This document shows positions 1 through 9,637 of a stretch of DNA of 64,000 nucleotides, piece by piece. The translations under genes and the position numbers were made by a program. The notes below the pieces were generated by a model. The model saw only the letters and a list, made by a program, of their open reading frames with translations, ran no database searches and was not told the origin of the DNA. Within the stretch, counting starts at the first letter, position 1. Each line of letters opens with the position of its first letter. Source of the DNA: Gemmatimonadaceae bacterium (GTDB taxonomy: Bacteria > Gemmatimonadota > Gemmatimonadetes > Gemmatimonadales > Gemmatimonadaceae); assembly GCA_035606695.1 (NCBI GenBank), contig DATNEW010000001.1, forward strand, positions 145,534 to 209,533, given 5' to 3'.

Positions 1-330
1 CCCACTCGAGTCACGGGCGAACAGACGTACTTCGAGTTTCAGGTGGAGCACCAAGCAACGCAGATGCCGGGCAACGCTGCACCGCGCTACCCCGACATGT
101 TGCGCCAAGCCAAAGTCGAAGGAGTAGTCTTAGCGCAGTTCGTGCTCAACACCGACGGCACGCCCGACATGGAGACCTTCAAGGTGCTCAAGTCGACGCA
201 CGACCTGTTCACGCAAGCGGTGAAGGACGCCTTGCCGGCGATGCGCTTCAATCCCGCGCTGGTCGGCGGCAAGCCGGTGCGTCAACTCGTTCAGATGCCA
301 TTCAACTTCAATCTCACGAAGGACCCGTAA
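1..330 (+). CDS. TonB C-terminal domain protein, 3' end only
   Basis: The frame is open from the first base, so the gene starts left of the window and 109 codons are visible. The tail matches the TonB C-terminal fold: a [12 protein letters not shown] segment, a [11 protein letters not shown] strand, then [19 protein letters not shown] before the stop. In this family the domain contacts outer-membrane receptors or sits at the end of periplasmic energy-transducing or transport-related proteins. An internal GTG exists at position 43, but the frame continues upstream of it in coding style. Its last 17 bases overlap the end of the convergent LOG gene. Which type of TonB-domain protein it belongs to cannot be told without the N-terminus. 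Confidence 0.8.
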   Translation, partial: PTRVTGEQTYFEFQVEHQATQMPGNAAPRYPDMLRQAKVEGVVLAQFVLNTDGTPDMETFKVLKSTHDLFTQAVKDALPAMRFNPALVGGKPVRQLVQMPFNFNLTKDP

Positions 331-892
331 GCGGGTTCGGCTCACGCGCGACGAGCCGGGCGAGCAATCGCTCCGGCTCGTCGTCCATGATGAGGCGGCC
401 GCGTTGCGCGGCGCGTATGAACCCCTCGCGGTGCGCGTGATCGAGAAACATCGCGAGCGACGCGTAATAGCCGTTCACGTCGAGCATCGCGAACGGCTTG
501 TCGTGCAGGCCGAGCATACCCCAGGTCCACACCTCGAAGAGCTCTTCGAGAGTGCCCAGGCCGCCCGGTAATGCCACGAACGCATCGGCGAGCTCGGCCA
601 TCAAGGCCTTTCGCTCGTGCATCGTCTCCACCACGTGCAGGGCCGTCAGGCCACGATGCGCAATCTCGCGATCGACCAGCGCTCGCGGCATGATGCCGAT
701 CACCGTGCCGCCAGCCTCGAGCGCCGCGTCGGCGAGGGCGCCCATCAGCCCGACACTCGCGCCGCCATAGACGAGCCGAAGCCGGCGACGAACAGCGGCC
801 CGCGCAAAGGTTCGCGCGGCGTCCATGTACACCGGTGTCGCTCCTTCAGCCGAGCCGCAAAAGACGCAGATCGATTGGATCATGCGCGTCAA
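314..892 (-). CDS. LOG-family Rossmann-fold nucleotide hydrolase
   Basis: This 192-residue protein belongs to the TIGR00730/LOG (lysine-decarboxylase-like) family, whose characterised members release free bases from nucleoside 5'-monophosphates (cytokinin riboside-5'-monophosphate phosphoribohydrolase). The family motif PGGLGTLEE is at residues 109-117, preceded by MHERK (91-95), and the N-terminal strand CVFCGS is at about 9-14. Length is normal for the family. The start could be Met1 or Met4. It converges on, and overlaps by 17 bases, the TonB-domain gene, and is divergent from the gene at 1022. Cytosolic; the true substrate in bacteria outside plant-associated species is uncertain. Confidence 0.88.
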   Translation of the reverse strand: MTRMIQSICVFCGSAEGATPVYMDAARTFARAAVRRRLRLVYGGASVGLMGALADAALEAGGTVIGIMPRALVDREIAHRGLTALHVVETMHERKALMAELADAFVALPGGLGTLEELFEVWTWGMLGLHDKPFAMLDVNGYYASLAMFLDHAHREGFIRAAQRGRLIMDDEPERLLARLVAREPNPLTGPS

Positions 893-1021
893 GACTAGGC
901 GGCTTGCGACGGGCGAACCAGTGTCCGGTGCCAGTGGCTGCCAACTCTCCGGCCTGCTCGAGCGTAATTCTGGGGAAGGCCCCCGCCCCTGCCTGTTTCC
1001 CTCTTCCCGCCCAGCAGTCGC

Positions 1022-3517
1022 ATGGCCAAACAGATCGCCCGCCAGGCGCAGACGCAGACGATCGCGCTGCCCCTTCCGCCGACCCAGCGTTTCCTGCCGT
1101 TATTGCTGCTGCTGTTCGTCGGCAGCGGATGCGCGGCGCTCATCTACGAAATCGTCTGGTTTCAGCTGATCGAGCTCGTCATCGGCTCGTCGGCCGTATC
1201 GCTCGGCGTGCTGCTCGGCACGTTCATGGGCGGCATGTGTCTCGGCAGCTTGTTGCTGCCGCGATTCGTTTCGCCCGAGCAGCATCCGCTGCGCGTGTAT
1301 GCGGCACTCGAGGCGGGCATCGGTATTCTCGGATTGATCGTGCTCGTGGCGGTGCCGCTGGTTGGCGGCGTTTACACCGCGACCGCGATGGGCGGGCTCG
1401 CCGGCATTCTGTGGCGCGGATTGCTGTGCGCCATCTGCCTCCTTCCGCCGACGCTCCTCATGGGCGCGACGCTGCCGGCGATCGCGCGCTGGGTCGAGAC
1501 GACGCCAACCGGGGTGTCGTGGCTCGGCTTCTTTTACGGCAGCAACATCGCGGGCGCGGTGTTCGGTTGTCTGCTCGCGGGATTCTATCTGCTCCGCGTG
1601 CACGACATGACGACGACGACCGTCGTCGCGGTCGGCGTGAACTTCCTGGTCGCTGGAGTTGGTCTCGCGCTCTCGAAGCGCGCGCCGCATCGGCCGGCGG
1701 TGCAGGCGGAGGGCGCGAACGATGTGCCGGCCGTGCCGCGCATGAACGTCGTGTATGCGGCGATCGGGTTGTCGGGAATGTCCGCGCTCGGCGCCGAAGT
1801 GGTGTGGACGCGCCTGTTGTCGCTGATGCTCGGTGCGTCGGTCTACACGTTCTCGATCATTCTCGCGGTATTTCTCGTGGGGCTTGGCTTCGGCAGCAGC
1901 GGCGGTGCCGCGTTGTCGCGTGGAAAGTCACCGCGTGCCGCGCTCGGGTGGTGCCAGCTGTTGTTGACGGTGGCCATCGCGTGGAGCGCGTTCATGATGG
2001 CAAAGGCGCTTCCCTACTGGCCGATCAATCCGTCGCTCAGCCCGAGTCCGTGGATCACGTTCCAGGTTGATTTTCTGCGATCGCTCGTCGCCGTGTTTCC
2101 GGCGGCGTTGTTGTGGGGCGCGAGTTTCCCGCTCGCGATCGCCGCGGTGGTCGGACCGGGACAGGACGCGGGCCGTCTGGTTGGTCGCGTGTACGCGGCG
2201 AATACCGTCGGCGCGATCATCGGCAGCGTGATCTTCAGCATCGTCGTGATTCCGCAATTCGGTACGCAGCGCGCGGAAGTGCTGCTCATCGCCATCTCGC
2301 TCGTGTCCGCGCTCGTGGTGTTCGCGTCGATGCTGCGCAAGGCGCCGACCGATCTTCCGCTCAGGCGCGACGCGCGACCGATCGAATCGCTCGGCCGTGT
2401 CGGGATGATCACCGTGGTCGCGGCGTCGATCGTCGCCGTCGTGCTCGCGGCGAACGTGCCCGGAGTTCCCGACGGCCTCGTGGCGTACGGACGCTTTCTG
2501 CCGACGTACACGACGGAACCGAAGTACCTCTATGTCGGCGAAGGCATGAACTCGTCGATCGCCGTGTCGGAAGAAGAGAGCGGCGCGCGCAACTTCCACG
2601 TCGCGGGCAAAGTCGAGGCGTCGAGCCTTCCGCAGGACATGCGGCTGCAGCGCATGCTCGGCCACATTTCGGCGTTGCTGGTCAACGAGCCCAAGTCGGT
2701 GCTCGTCGTGGGATTCGGCGCGGGTGTTACCGCCGGATCCTTCGTGACGTATCCCGGCATCAAGCGCATCGTGATCTGCGAGATCGAACCGCTGATTCCC
2801 AAAGTGGTGTCGACGTACTTCACGGCGCAGAACTACAACGTCGCGCACGATCCGCGCGTCGAGATCGTGTACGACGATGCGCGCCATTTCATCCTCACGA
2901 CGAAAGAAAAGTTCGACGTCATCACCTCGGATCCGATTCATCCCTGGGTGAAGGGCGCGGCGACGTTGTACACGAAGGAGTATTTCGAGCTCGTGAAGCA
3001 GCATCTCAATCCGGGCGGCGTCGTCACGCAGTGGGTGCCCTTGTACGAGAGCTTCCCCGAGGTCGTGAAGAGCGAACTGGCAACGTTCTTCAACGTGTTT
3101 CCCGACGGCACGGTCTGGAGCAACGACATCAACGGCAAGGGATACGACGTGCTGCTCGCGGGACACGCGACGCCGCAACCGATCAATCTCGATTCGATCG
3201 CGGCTCGGCTGAACCGTCCGGAGAATGCGCGCGTGGTGCAGTCGCTGAACGACGTGGGCTTCAACTCACCGCTGGCGCTCTTCACGACGTACGGTGGCCA
3301 GGCGCGCGATCTGGCGCCGTGGCTCGTCGATGCGCAGATCAATCGCGATGTGAACCTGCGCCTGCAATATCTCGCCGGCATGGGACTCAACACGTACGAG
3401 AACGCGACGATCTACGACGAGATGCTGCACTACCGCCGGTATCCGGAGAATCTTTTCACGGGCTCGGATGACGCGCGCAATTATCTGCGCGGACAGATCG
3501 GCGGAGGCGCGCCGTGA
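1022..3517 (+). CDS. Membrane-fused spermidine synthase-like protein
   Basis: An 831-residue fusion. Residues about 20-480 are hydrophobic with many membrane segments, beginning after a basic and Pro-rich N-terminus. The C-terminal part is a spermidine/spermine-synthase-type Rossmann fold, with the nucleotide-binding strand VVGFGAG near residue 560, the acidic DDARHF strand and a SDPIHPW segment near residue 636. Such MFS-like/spermidine-synthase fusions are widespread in bacteria, but their aminopropyl acceptor and transported substrate are mostly unproven. Its stop overlaps the start of the DDAH-like gene by four bases (GTGA), so the two are probably translated together. Both could act on amine or guanidine compounds; that link is inference. 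Confidence 0.85.
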   Translation: MAKQIARQAQTQTIALPLPPTQRFLPLLLLLFVGSGCAALIYEIVWFQLIELVIGSSAVSLGVLLGTFMGGMCLGSLLLPRFVSPEQHPLRVYAALEAGIGILGLIVLVAVPLVGGVYTATAMGGLAGILWRGLLCAICLLPPTLLMGATLPAIARWVETTPTGVSWLGFFYGSNIAGAVFGCLLAGFYLLRVHDMTTTTVVAVGVNFLVAGVGLALSKRAPHRPAVQAEGANDVPAVPRMNVVYAAIGLSGMSALGAEVVWTRLLSLMLGASVYTFSIILAVFLVGLGFGSSGGAALSRGKSPRAALGWCQLLLTVAIAWSAFMMAKALPYWPINPSLSPSPWITFQVDFLRSLVAVFPAALLWGASFPLAIAAVVGPGQDAGRLVGRVYAANTVGAIIGSVIFSIVVIPQFGTQRAEVLLIAISLVSALVVFASMLRKAPTDLPLRRDARPIESLGRVGMITVVAASIVAVVLAANVPGVPDGLVAYGRFLPTYTTEPKYLYVGEGMNSSIAVSEEESGARNFHVAGKVEASSLPQDMRLQRMLGHISALLVNEPKSVLVVGFGAGVTAGSFVTYPGIKRIVICEIEPLIPKVVSTYFTAQNYNVAHDPRVEIVYDDARHFILTTKEKFDVITSDPIHPWVKGAATLYTKEYFELVKQHLNPGGVVTQWVPLYESFPEVVKSELATFFNVFPDGTVWSNDINGKGYDVLLAGHATPQPINLDSIAARLNRPENARVVQSLNDVGFNSPLALFTTYGGQARDLAPWLVDAQINRDVNLRLQYLAGMGLNTYENATIYDEMLHYRRYPENLFTGSDDARNYLRGQIGGGAP

Positions 3518-4341
3518 GTTCGCGACGGCTCGTGGCGATCACCCACGAGCCGTCGCCGAACATGCAGCAATTCGAGCACACGTTCGTCGGCGTGACGCCG
3601 ATCGATCTTGCGCTGGCGCGACGGCAGCATCTTGGCTACCGCGATGCGCTGCGCCGCTGCGGCGCCGAAGTCATCGTGCTCGACACGAATCGCGCGATGC
3701 CCGATTGCGTGTTCGTGGAAGACACCGCCGTCGTCCTCGACGAGGTGGCGGTGATGATGTCGCCCGGGGCGGAGTCGCGCCGCGGCGAACCGTCTGGCAT
3801 CGAGCCGGCGCTCCGACAGTTTCGACCGATCGAACGCCTGGCACTCCCGGCGACGATGGACGGCGGCGACGTCGTCGTCTCGGGACGAGAGGTCTATGTC
3901 GGCCGGTCGCCTCGGACGAATCAGCGAGGGATCGACGATCTGCGCGACTTGCTCGCGCCCCTGGGCTATTCCGTCACGGCGGTTCGCGTGACGGGATGCC
4001 TGCATCTCAAAACCGCGTGCAGCGCGCTGCCCGATGGCCGCTTTCTGGTCAACGCGGATTGGGTCGACGCGTCGGTGTTTCCCGGGAGCCGGCGAGTGCC
4101 CGTGCCGGCGAACGAGCCGTGGGCGGGCGACGTGCTCGTGATCGGCGAGCGCATCATCGCGTCGGATGCGTTTCCTGAAACGATCGAGACGCTGCGCGGC
4201 TGCGGCTGGGAAGTGATACCAGTTTCGGTATCAGAGTTCGCGAAAGCCGAGGGCGGCGTGACGTGCCTGAGCGTGATCGTTACTTCTTCGGTCTCAAGTC
4301 CTTCGGCCGCGACCACTTCTCGAACAGAAGTCCGATCATGA
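3514..4341 (+). CDS. DDAH-like dimethylarginine/arginine amidinohydrolase
   Basis: A 275-residue member of the guanidino-group-modifying superfamily (pentein fold), nearest to N(G),N(G)-dimethylarginine dimethylaminohydrolase. Visible landmarks are PDCVFVEDTAVV, MDGGDVVVSG, the catalytic-His segment GCLHLKTACS near residue 164, and EGGVTCLS with the presumed nucleophile Cys251. The GTG start overlaps the preceding stop (GTGA). After Cys251 there is a 24-residue tail rich in Ser and Thr, whereas family members usually end a few residues after this Cys; the tail runs 62 bases into the opposite gene, suggesting loss of an earlier stop. Expected product is citrulline plus an amine. Hydrolysis of plain arginine cannot be excluded. 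Confidence 0.87.
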   Translation: MSSRRLVAITHEPSPNMQQFEHTFVGVTPIDLALARRQHLGYRDALRRCGAEVIVLDTNRAMPDCVFVEDTAVVLDEVAVMMSPGAESRRGEPSGIEPALRQFRPIERLALPATMDGGDVVVSGREVYVGRSPRTNQRGIDDLRDLLAPLGYSVTAVRVTGCLHLKTACSALPDGRFLVNADWVDASVFPGSRRVPVPANEPWAGDVLVIGERIIASDAFPETIETLRGCGWEVIPVSVSEFAKAEGGVTCLSVIVTSSVSSPSAATTSRTEVRS

Positions 4342-4549
4342 TGCCGATCGGCATGTTGAGCGCGGCGATGAGGACGTAAAAAGCGAGTCCGATGAACTCC
4401 TCGGGCACGCCCTTCCAATAAAAATTCAGTCCGAGCGCCGCGACCGATGCGACGCAGCCGAGGATGAAACCGAACTTTCCCGCCAGCTGCTGGCGGGACT
4501 TGATCTGGGCATCGCGTTCGGGATTCGGCGGGTTGCGCAGGATGTCCAC
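4280..4549 (-). CDS. Small two-helix membrane protein, unknown
   Basis: This 89-residue protein has a basic, Pro-containing N-terminus, two predicted membrane helices (about residues 25-45 and 52-75) and a Lys/Arg-rich tail (KWSRPKDLRPKK). It is not recognised as a named family. The pattern of composition, with charged ends and Gly/Ala-rich helices, supports a real gene rather than a shadow of the DDAH-like gene, which it overlaps tail to tail by 62 bases. A weakly AT-rich stretch precedes its ATG. Confidence 0.6.
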   Translation of the reverse strand: MDILRNPPNPERDAQIKSRQQLAGKFGFILGCVASVAALGLNFYWKGVPEEFIGLAFYVLIAALNMPIGIMIGLLFEKWSRPKDLRPKK

Positions 4550-4578
4550 GCGCGGAAGATAATATGCGGGCCGCCGTT

Positions 4579-4672
4579 GTCATTCCGAGCGAAGCGAGGA
4601 ATCTGGCATCCTGGTCTTAAGGGCAAGCCGCTCGACCCGGAGGGAAGATTCCTCGCTGACGCTCGGAATGAC
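4579..4672. repeat. Dispersed REP-like inverted repeat, complete copy
   Basis: Left arm 4579-4604 begins GTCATTCCGAGCGAAGCGAG. The right arm 4646-4672 is its near-perfect inverse, ending GACGCTCGGAATGAC, with about 40 bases between them. Related copies occur at 54801-54837, 55403-55520, 60436-60480 and 63323-63424. It lies between two minus-strand genes and could act as an mRNA-stabilising or terminating hairpin. Confidence 0.85.
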
Positions 4673-4692
4673 GCTGCCTCGTTTCTACCGCT

Positions 4693-7600
4693 CTACCGCG
4701 CCTTGAACGTCTTGTCTTCCAGCACCTCGAACGCCTGGCTGAAGCTCTGCCCGTTCACCACGAGCTTTGCCGTGTACGTACCCGGCGTGATCGCGTTCGC
4801 ACCACCGCCGAACCCGCCACCACCGCCGCGTCCACCACCGCCGCCGCTGCAACCATTGTCCGGCGGTCCGGCCGCGGCGCCGAAGTTGCCGCCGCCGCCT
4901 CCACCGCCGCCACCCTGGTTCAGCAGCGGCGCCGTAAGCGTCCATTGCACCTTGTGAATGCCGGCGCTCGTCGGTCCACTGCTCGTACAGAGCGTACGGC
5001 CCTGTCCGTCCACGACCGACACCTTCACGTCATTCGCGCCCGACTTGAGGTAATAACTGATCGCGGTGCCGCGCGGCGCGTTGGCGCCGACGAATACCTT
5101 CTGGCCGCCGATGTGCGGATTGTTCGTGAGATCCGTGATGTACGCGACCGCCGTCCGCGGCGTGAAGAGATACACATCCTGCGCCGCCACCGACGGCGTG
5201 AAGGCCTCGAGCGCCGAGATGTCGTCGGCGATCCAGATGCTGCGGCCGTGCGTCGCAACGATGACGTCGGCGTCGCGCCGATGGATGAGAATGTCATCCG
5301 TGCGCACCGTCGGGTAATCGTTCATGAACTTCTCCCAATGCTTGCCGCCGTTCTGAGAGACGAACAACCCAAACTCGGTACCGGCAAACAGGAGATCCTT
5401 GTTCTTCGGATCCTCGCGCACCACTTGCACATTGCCATAGCTCGGCAAATCGCCGGCGATGCTCTGGAACGTGCGGCCGTAGTCGTGCGTCACGAACACG
5501 TACGGGCGGAGATCGTCGCTGCGATGGCCATCGACGGAGACGTATGCCGTCCCCGCATCGAAGTGCGACGCGTCGATGCGCGAAATCCAGAAGGCGTCAT
5601 CGCTGCCGATCGCGCCTTGCGGCAATCCCGGCAGGTTCTTGCCAACTTCGGTGAACGTCAACCCACCGTCGCGACTCACCTGCAGGAGACCGTCGTCCGT
5701 GCCCGCCCACACGACACCTGGCATCACGGGCGATTCGGACACGGCGATGATCGTGCTGTACTGCGACAAGCCGTCGTTCTTCGAGAGCTGAGACTTGTCG
5801 CCGCCGACGCCCATCACCGCCACGCCGCAGCGATCGATGTGCCGGGTGAGATCCGGGCTCTCGACCCAGCTCGTGCCGCGATCATAGGACTTGAACAACC
5901 GGTTGCCGCCCAAGTAGACGATATCCGGATTGTGCGACGAGAGAATGAACGGCGTGTTCCAGTTGAAGCGATACTGCTCGCCGCCGTCCGCGTTGATGAC
6001 ATTCTTGCGGGCGCCGCCGCGGCCACCGCCTCCACCACCCCCGCCGCGTCCTCCAGGCGCGCGCCCGTCGACACACGCGCCACGATCGCGTGCGGCGTTG
6101 CTACCACCCGCCGGGCCGCCGGCAAGCTGCGCACCCGGGCCCGCATTTGGTTTGATGCTGATCGTCTGGCCGGTATTCAAATCGTACCGCTGCGTGTTTC
6201 CGTCCTGCGACTCGCAGTAGATGATGTTCGGATGATCGGCATTGACGGCGGTGTAGAACCCGTCGCCGCCGCAGATGCCGAACCAATCCATGTTCGTGAT
6301 GCCGGCGCGCCCGCGCTTGGAGCTCGGGCCTCCCCAGCTGTTGTTGTCCTGAAGCCCGGTGTAGACGTTGTAGGGCCGTTCGTTGTCGGCGGTGACGACG
6401 TAGGCCAAGCCGGTGGCCATCGTGGCGATGAAGTCCCACGTCCGGCCCTGGTCATATGAGATGTCTAATCCGCCGTCGTTGCCGATCATCAAGTGCTTCG
6501 AGTTGCGCGGATCGACCCAGATCGCGTGCTGGTCGACGTGGGCCGGCTCGCCGTTGCCACCGGCCGCGTCGAGCGTGGCGAACGTCTTGCCGGCGTCGAG
6601 CGATTTCGCGACCGGCAGACCCGCGACGTAGATCGTGTTCGGATTTTGCGGATCGACCCGCAGCTGGCTGAAGTACATCGGGCGCGCATCGCAGTTGCTC
6701 ACGAGCGTGAACGAGCGCCCGCGGTTGTCGGAGCGGAACACGCCGCCCTTCGCCGCATCGAGCTTGGGCGGCGTGCGATTCTCATTCGCGGCCGGCGCGC
6801 CACCGCGCCCCGCGGCGAATCCGTTGCCGGGGCCACCGTTGTTGCACCAATCGAATCCGCCGCGACCGCCCCCGCCACCGCCACCACCGCCACCACCGGC
6901 ACCGCCCGCGGCCGCTTCCGTCGGTGCCTCTGCCGCGCCGCTCCGACCCCCAAGCTCCGTGCCCGTCTCGCCGGCTTCGATCTGCACGTAGACCACGTTC
7001 GGGCTCGACGCCGAGACGCCGAGCGCGATGCGGCCGTAGGTGCCGCCGGGCAAGCCGCTCGTCAGCTTCGACCACGTGCGGCCGGCGTCCTCGCTCTTCC
7101 ACACCGCGCTGCCCGGCCCACCGCCGTTGAAGCAGCAGCTCGTGCGGCGGCGCTGGTAGCTCGCCGCATAAATGATGTTGCTGTTCGACGGATCGATGGC
7201 GATGTCGGTGAAGCCCGTGTTCTCATCGATGTACTTGATCTTGTTCCACGTCTTGCCGCCATCGGTCGTCTTGTAGACACCGCGGTCGGCGTTCGGTCCG
7301 AACAAATGACCAGGCGACGCGACGTACACGACCTCGGGATTTTTCGGATCGATCACGATGCGCGCGATCGTCTGCGTTTCCTTGAGTCCAACGTTGGTGA
7401 AGGTCTTGCCACCGTCGGTCGACTTGTAAATGCCGTCGCCGAACGACGCGGTCTGCCGGTTGTTCGGCTCACCCGTTCCGACGTAAACGATGTCCGGATT
7501 GGTCGGATGAATGGCGATGTCGCCAATCGACGCGCTGCCGTACGTCTGAAACACCGGCTTGAACGACACCGCGTTGTCTTCGGACTTGAACACGCCGCCG

Positions 7601-7857
7601 ACGGCGTATCCGATGTAGATGACGTTCGGATCGCTCTGTGACACTTCGATGTCGTCGAGGCGCCCGCCCATGCTCGCCGGGCCGATGGAGCGAAAGTGAA
7701 AACTCGACAGCGCGGAATTCGATGACACGTTGAAGCTGCTGTCCGACGGCCGCGCGCCGCGGCCTTGCGCGGCGAGCACGCTCGTCAACGGCGCGATAAC
7801 CGACGACAGCGCGACGAGCGCTATCCATCGATTCATGCGTGGCTGCATTCTCTCCAT
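4693..7857 (-). CDS. Secreted sortilin/BNR-repeat beta-propeller protein
   Basis: A 1054-residue exported protein. A signal peptide is visible after the second Met (MNRWIALVALSS, ending near AAQG), so the start at Met8 (7836) is as likely as 7857. The body carries many BNR/Asp-box-like units of the type S.DGGKTW, including STDGGKTF, KTTDGGKTW, KSEDAGRTW, SYDQGRTW and SRDGGLTF, as in VPS10/sortilin-type glycosyl-hydrolase-like proteins common in Gemmatimonadota and Acidobacteriota. Three low-complexity Gly-rich stretches interrupt the blades at about residues 315-330, 600-615 and 1000-1035. The C-terminal region resembles an Ig-like or FlgD-like module. Enzymatic activity is unproven; a polymer-binding or sorting role is equally possible. 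Confidence 0.85.
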   Translation of the reverse strand: MERMQPRMNRWIALVALSSVIAPLTSVLAAQGRGARPSDSSFNVSSNSALSSFHFRSIGPASMGGRLDDIEVSQSDPNVIYIGYAVGGVFKSEDNAVSFKPVFQTYGSASIGDIAIHPTNPDIVYVGTGEPNNRQTASFGDGIYKSTDGGKTFTNVGLKETQTIARIVIDPKNPEVVYVASPGHLFGPNADRGVYKTTDGGKTWNKIKYIDENTGFTDIAIDPSNSNIIYAASYQRRRTSCCFNGGGPGSAVWKSEDAGRTWSKLTSGLPGGTYGRIALGVSASSPNVVYVQIEAGETGTELGGRSGAAEAPTEAAAGGAGGGGGGGGGGGRGGFDWCNNGGPGNGFAAGRGGAPAANENRTPPKLDAAKGGVFRSDNRGRSFTLVSNCDARPMYFSQLRVDPQNPNTIYVAGLPVAKSLDAGKTFATLDAAGGNGEPAHVDQHAIWVDPRNSKHLMIGNDGGLDISYDQGRTWDFIATMATGLAYVVTADNERPYNVYTGLQDNNSWGGPSSKRGRAGITNMDWFGICGGDGFYTAVNADHPNIIYCESQDGNTQRYDLNTGQTISIKPNAGPGAQLAGGPAGGSNAARDRGACVDGRAPGGRGGGGGGGGRGGARKNVINADGGEQYRFNWNTPFILSSHNPDIVYLGGNRLFKSYDRGTSWVESPDLTRHIDRCGVAVMGVGGDKSQLSKNDGLSQYSTIIAVSESPVMPGVVWAGTDDGLLQVSRDGGLTFTEVGKNLPGLPQGAIGSDDAFWISRIDASHFDAGTAYVSVDGHRSDDLRPYVFVTHDYGRTFQSIAGDLPSYGNVQVVREDPKNKDLLFAGTEFGLFVSQNGGKHWEKFMNDYPTVRTDDILIHRRDADVIVATHGRSIWIADDISALEAFTPSVAAQDVYLFTPRTAVAYITDLTNNPHIGGQKVFVGANAPRGTAISYYLKSGANDVKVSVVDGQGRTLCTSSGPTSAGIHKVQWTLTAPLLNQGGGGGGGGGNFGAAAGPPDNGCSGGGGGRGGGGGFGGGANAITPGTYTAKLVVNGQSFSQAFEVLEDKTFKAR

Positions 7858-7908
7858 CCTGGTGTGGGAGCCGCAGCGATTATGGCACCAAATTCGTCGC
7901 GTCGCGAG

Positions 7909-8724
7909 TCAGTGACGCGTCGACCAGAGTCTCCCAACGTTGTAGACGCCGCCCGCGTAAAGCGCATGCGCCTGCGGCCCCGTCACGGGCACGATCACGC
8001 CCGCATCGAACGCGAGCCACGACTTCGCGAGAAACGTTGGTCCGCCAAGCAAGGCGACGATCGGCGCAGCACCGGCAGGCCCGCCGGTGCCGGGAAACCC
8101 ATAGCATTCGAGCGCCCATCCCCACGGTCCGCCGAAGGGTCCGCCGAACGACGCCGTCCACAGTGAGGCACTGGTCGGTGCGTTCGTGCCGTTGCCGCTG
8201 CGGCGAGTGTACCCGGCGTTGATGTCCATCGCGACGCCGCCGAAATCGTGACTCGAGATGAACAGCAAAGACGCGTCAGTCGTTCCCGTTCCAGTGCCAC
8301 GATCCGACGAGCCGGCGGCAAACTTCACCGCCGGCAGCACCGCGAAATCACCGAGGATCGGCGCGTCGTCGACGAGACGCCACTTTGCTCCGACGGTGAC
8401 GTCGCCGATGCCCGATCCCGCGATGGTGTGCACGACCGAACCGAGGATGCTGAGCTGCACGTGACTCGCGAGACCAATCTTGATCGTCGTCGGCGTGAAC
8501 GTCGTGTTATTCGCCGGCGAGAAATGGTCGTGCTCGACCCCGGCCTCGATCTCCAACCAACCGGGCGCCACCGTCCCGGCGTGCGTGGCCACGGTTGGAC
8601 GCTCGGGCTGCACGGCATGCGGGTCTTTCGGCTCCTGGCCGGCAGCAGCACTCGCGACGATCACCATCAGCGTGAACGAGGTGAACGAGCGCGTTGCCAA
8701 TCGGGCGCCATGCGCGAGCGTCAT
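7909..8724 (-). CDS. Outer-membrane beta-barrel protein, transporter-like
   Basis: 271 residues with an N-terminal signal (hydrophobic FTLMVIVASAAAGQ, cleavage near AAG-QEP). Alternating hydrophobic strands follow, including WLEIEAGVEHD, IKIGLASHVQLSILG, DVTVGAKWRL and FAVLPAVKF, then a C-terminal barrel region ending LYAGGVYNVG. The pattern fits the bacterial outer-membrane 'transporter' or phenol-degradation MetA-like barrel group (PF13557-like). Its ATG overlaps the stop of the SDR gene (ATGA, 8721-8724), which fixes the start and implies coupled translation. Substrate unknown. Confidence 0.72.
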   Translation of the reverse strand: MTLAHGARLATRSFTSFTLMVIVASAAAGQEPKDPHAVQPERPTVATHAGTVAPGWLEIEAGVEHDHFSPANNTTFTPTTIKIGLASHVQLSILGSVVHTIAGSGIGDVTVGAKWRLVDDAPILGDFAVLPAVKFAAGSSDRGTGTGTTDASLLFISSHDFGGVAMDINAGYTRRSGNGTNAPTSASLWTASFGGPFGGPWGWALECYGFPGTGGPAGAAPIVALLGGPTFLAKSWLAFDAGVIVPVTGPQAHALYAGGVYNVGRLWSTRH

Positions 8725-9545
8725 CGCCCACTCCCCCACGAAACGCCCTGCGCCTCGAACGCCGCGACGTCGGCGAAATACTTCTGCGCCATGCCCGCCG
8801 ACGCGGGATTGGTGTACACCTCGGGCACGGGATGCTCGATCGCGCTCGCGATGATGTCCGCCACCTGCTCGACCGATTGCACCTGCGGCCCGGCGTAGAT
8901 CGGCGTCTCCGGCAGCGAGCCGAGTGCGTTTCTTCCGAACTCCGTGCCGACCATGCCGGGCATGATGGTCGTGATATGAATGTTTGGATACTGCTTCTGT
9001 AAATCCATGCGCAGATTCGCCGTCAACGCATTGAGCGCCGCCTTCGCCGCGTTGTACGCCGAGCGATGCGTCGCCATCGGCACTCGGCCGAGAAATGATG
9101 AGACGTTGATGACCTGTCCGGCACCGCGCGCGATGAAGTGACGCACGGCCGTCTGCATTCCGTACAACGCCGACTTCACGTTGACGGCGATCATCTCGTC
9201 GACGTCGTCGTCGGTCAGATCGATCACTTGCCGCGTGATGCCGCGTCCGGCGTTGTTGATCCACACGTCGAAGCCGCCGAATTCGGCAATGGCACGGTCA
9301 CGCAAGCGTTCGACGTCGCTTCGTTTGGTCACATCCGTCTCGATCGCGACGGCGCGCGCCGCACCCGACTGCTCGGCATCTCTCGCCACGACTTCGAGCG
9401 GTTCGCGCCGTCGCGCGGCGAGCGCGAGGCGGTGTCCATCGGCTGCAAGACGCCGTGCGAGGCCGGCGCCGATGCCCGCACTCGCACCGGTGATGACGAT
9501 CGTCTTGCTCGTTTTAGTGACTTTTGCGCTCGAGGTGTCGGTCAT
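8721..9545 (-). CDS. SDR-family NAD(P)-dependent oxidoreductase
   Basis: A 274-residue classical short-chain dehydrogenase. The cofactor motif TGASAGIG is at residues 19-26, NNAG at 97-100, the catalytic Ser in NVSS (149-150), and the Tyr-x3-Lys pair Y164/K168. The loop after the active site contains a membrane-permissive, hydrophobic stretch, but there is no signal peptide, so it is cytosolic. It is the first gene of a two-gene unit with the outer-membrane barrel protein and is divergent from the S9 peptidase. Substrate is not predictable from sequence. Confidence 0.9.
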   Translation of the reverse strand: MTDTSSAKVTKTSKTIVITGASAGIGAGLARRLAADGHRLALAARRREPLEVVARDAEQSGAARAVAIETDVTKRSDVERLRDRAIAEFGGFDVWINNAGRGITRQVIDLTDDDVDEMIAVNVKSALYGMQTAVRHFIARGAGQVINVSSFLGRVPMATHRSAYNAAKAALNALTANLRMDLQKQYPNIHITTIMPGMVGTEFGRNALGSLPETPIYAGPQVQSVEQVADIIASAIEHPVPEVYTNPASAGMAQKYFADVAAFEAQGVSWGSGR

Positions 9546-9637
9546 GGCTCCAAGGTACCGCGAACGCTATCGACTTTCGACCGCCGCTCGCCGAACTTAA
9601 TGATGGCTCGTCAGACAATCATTTGAGGACCAACGTG

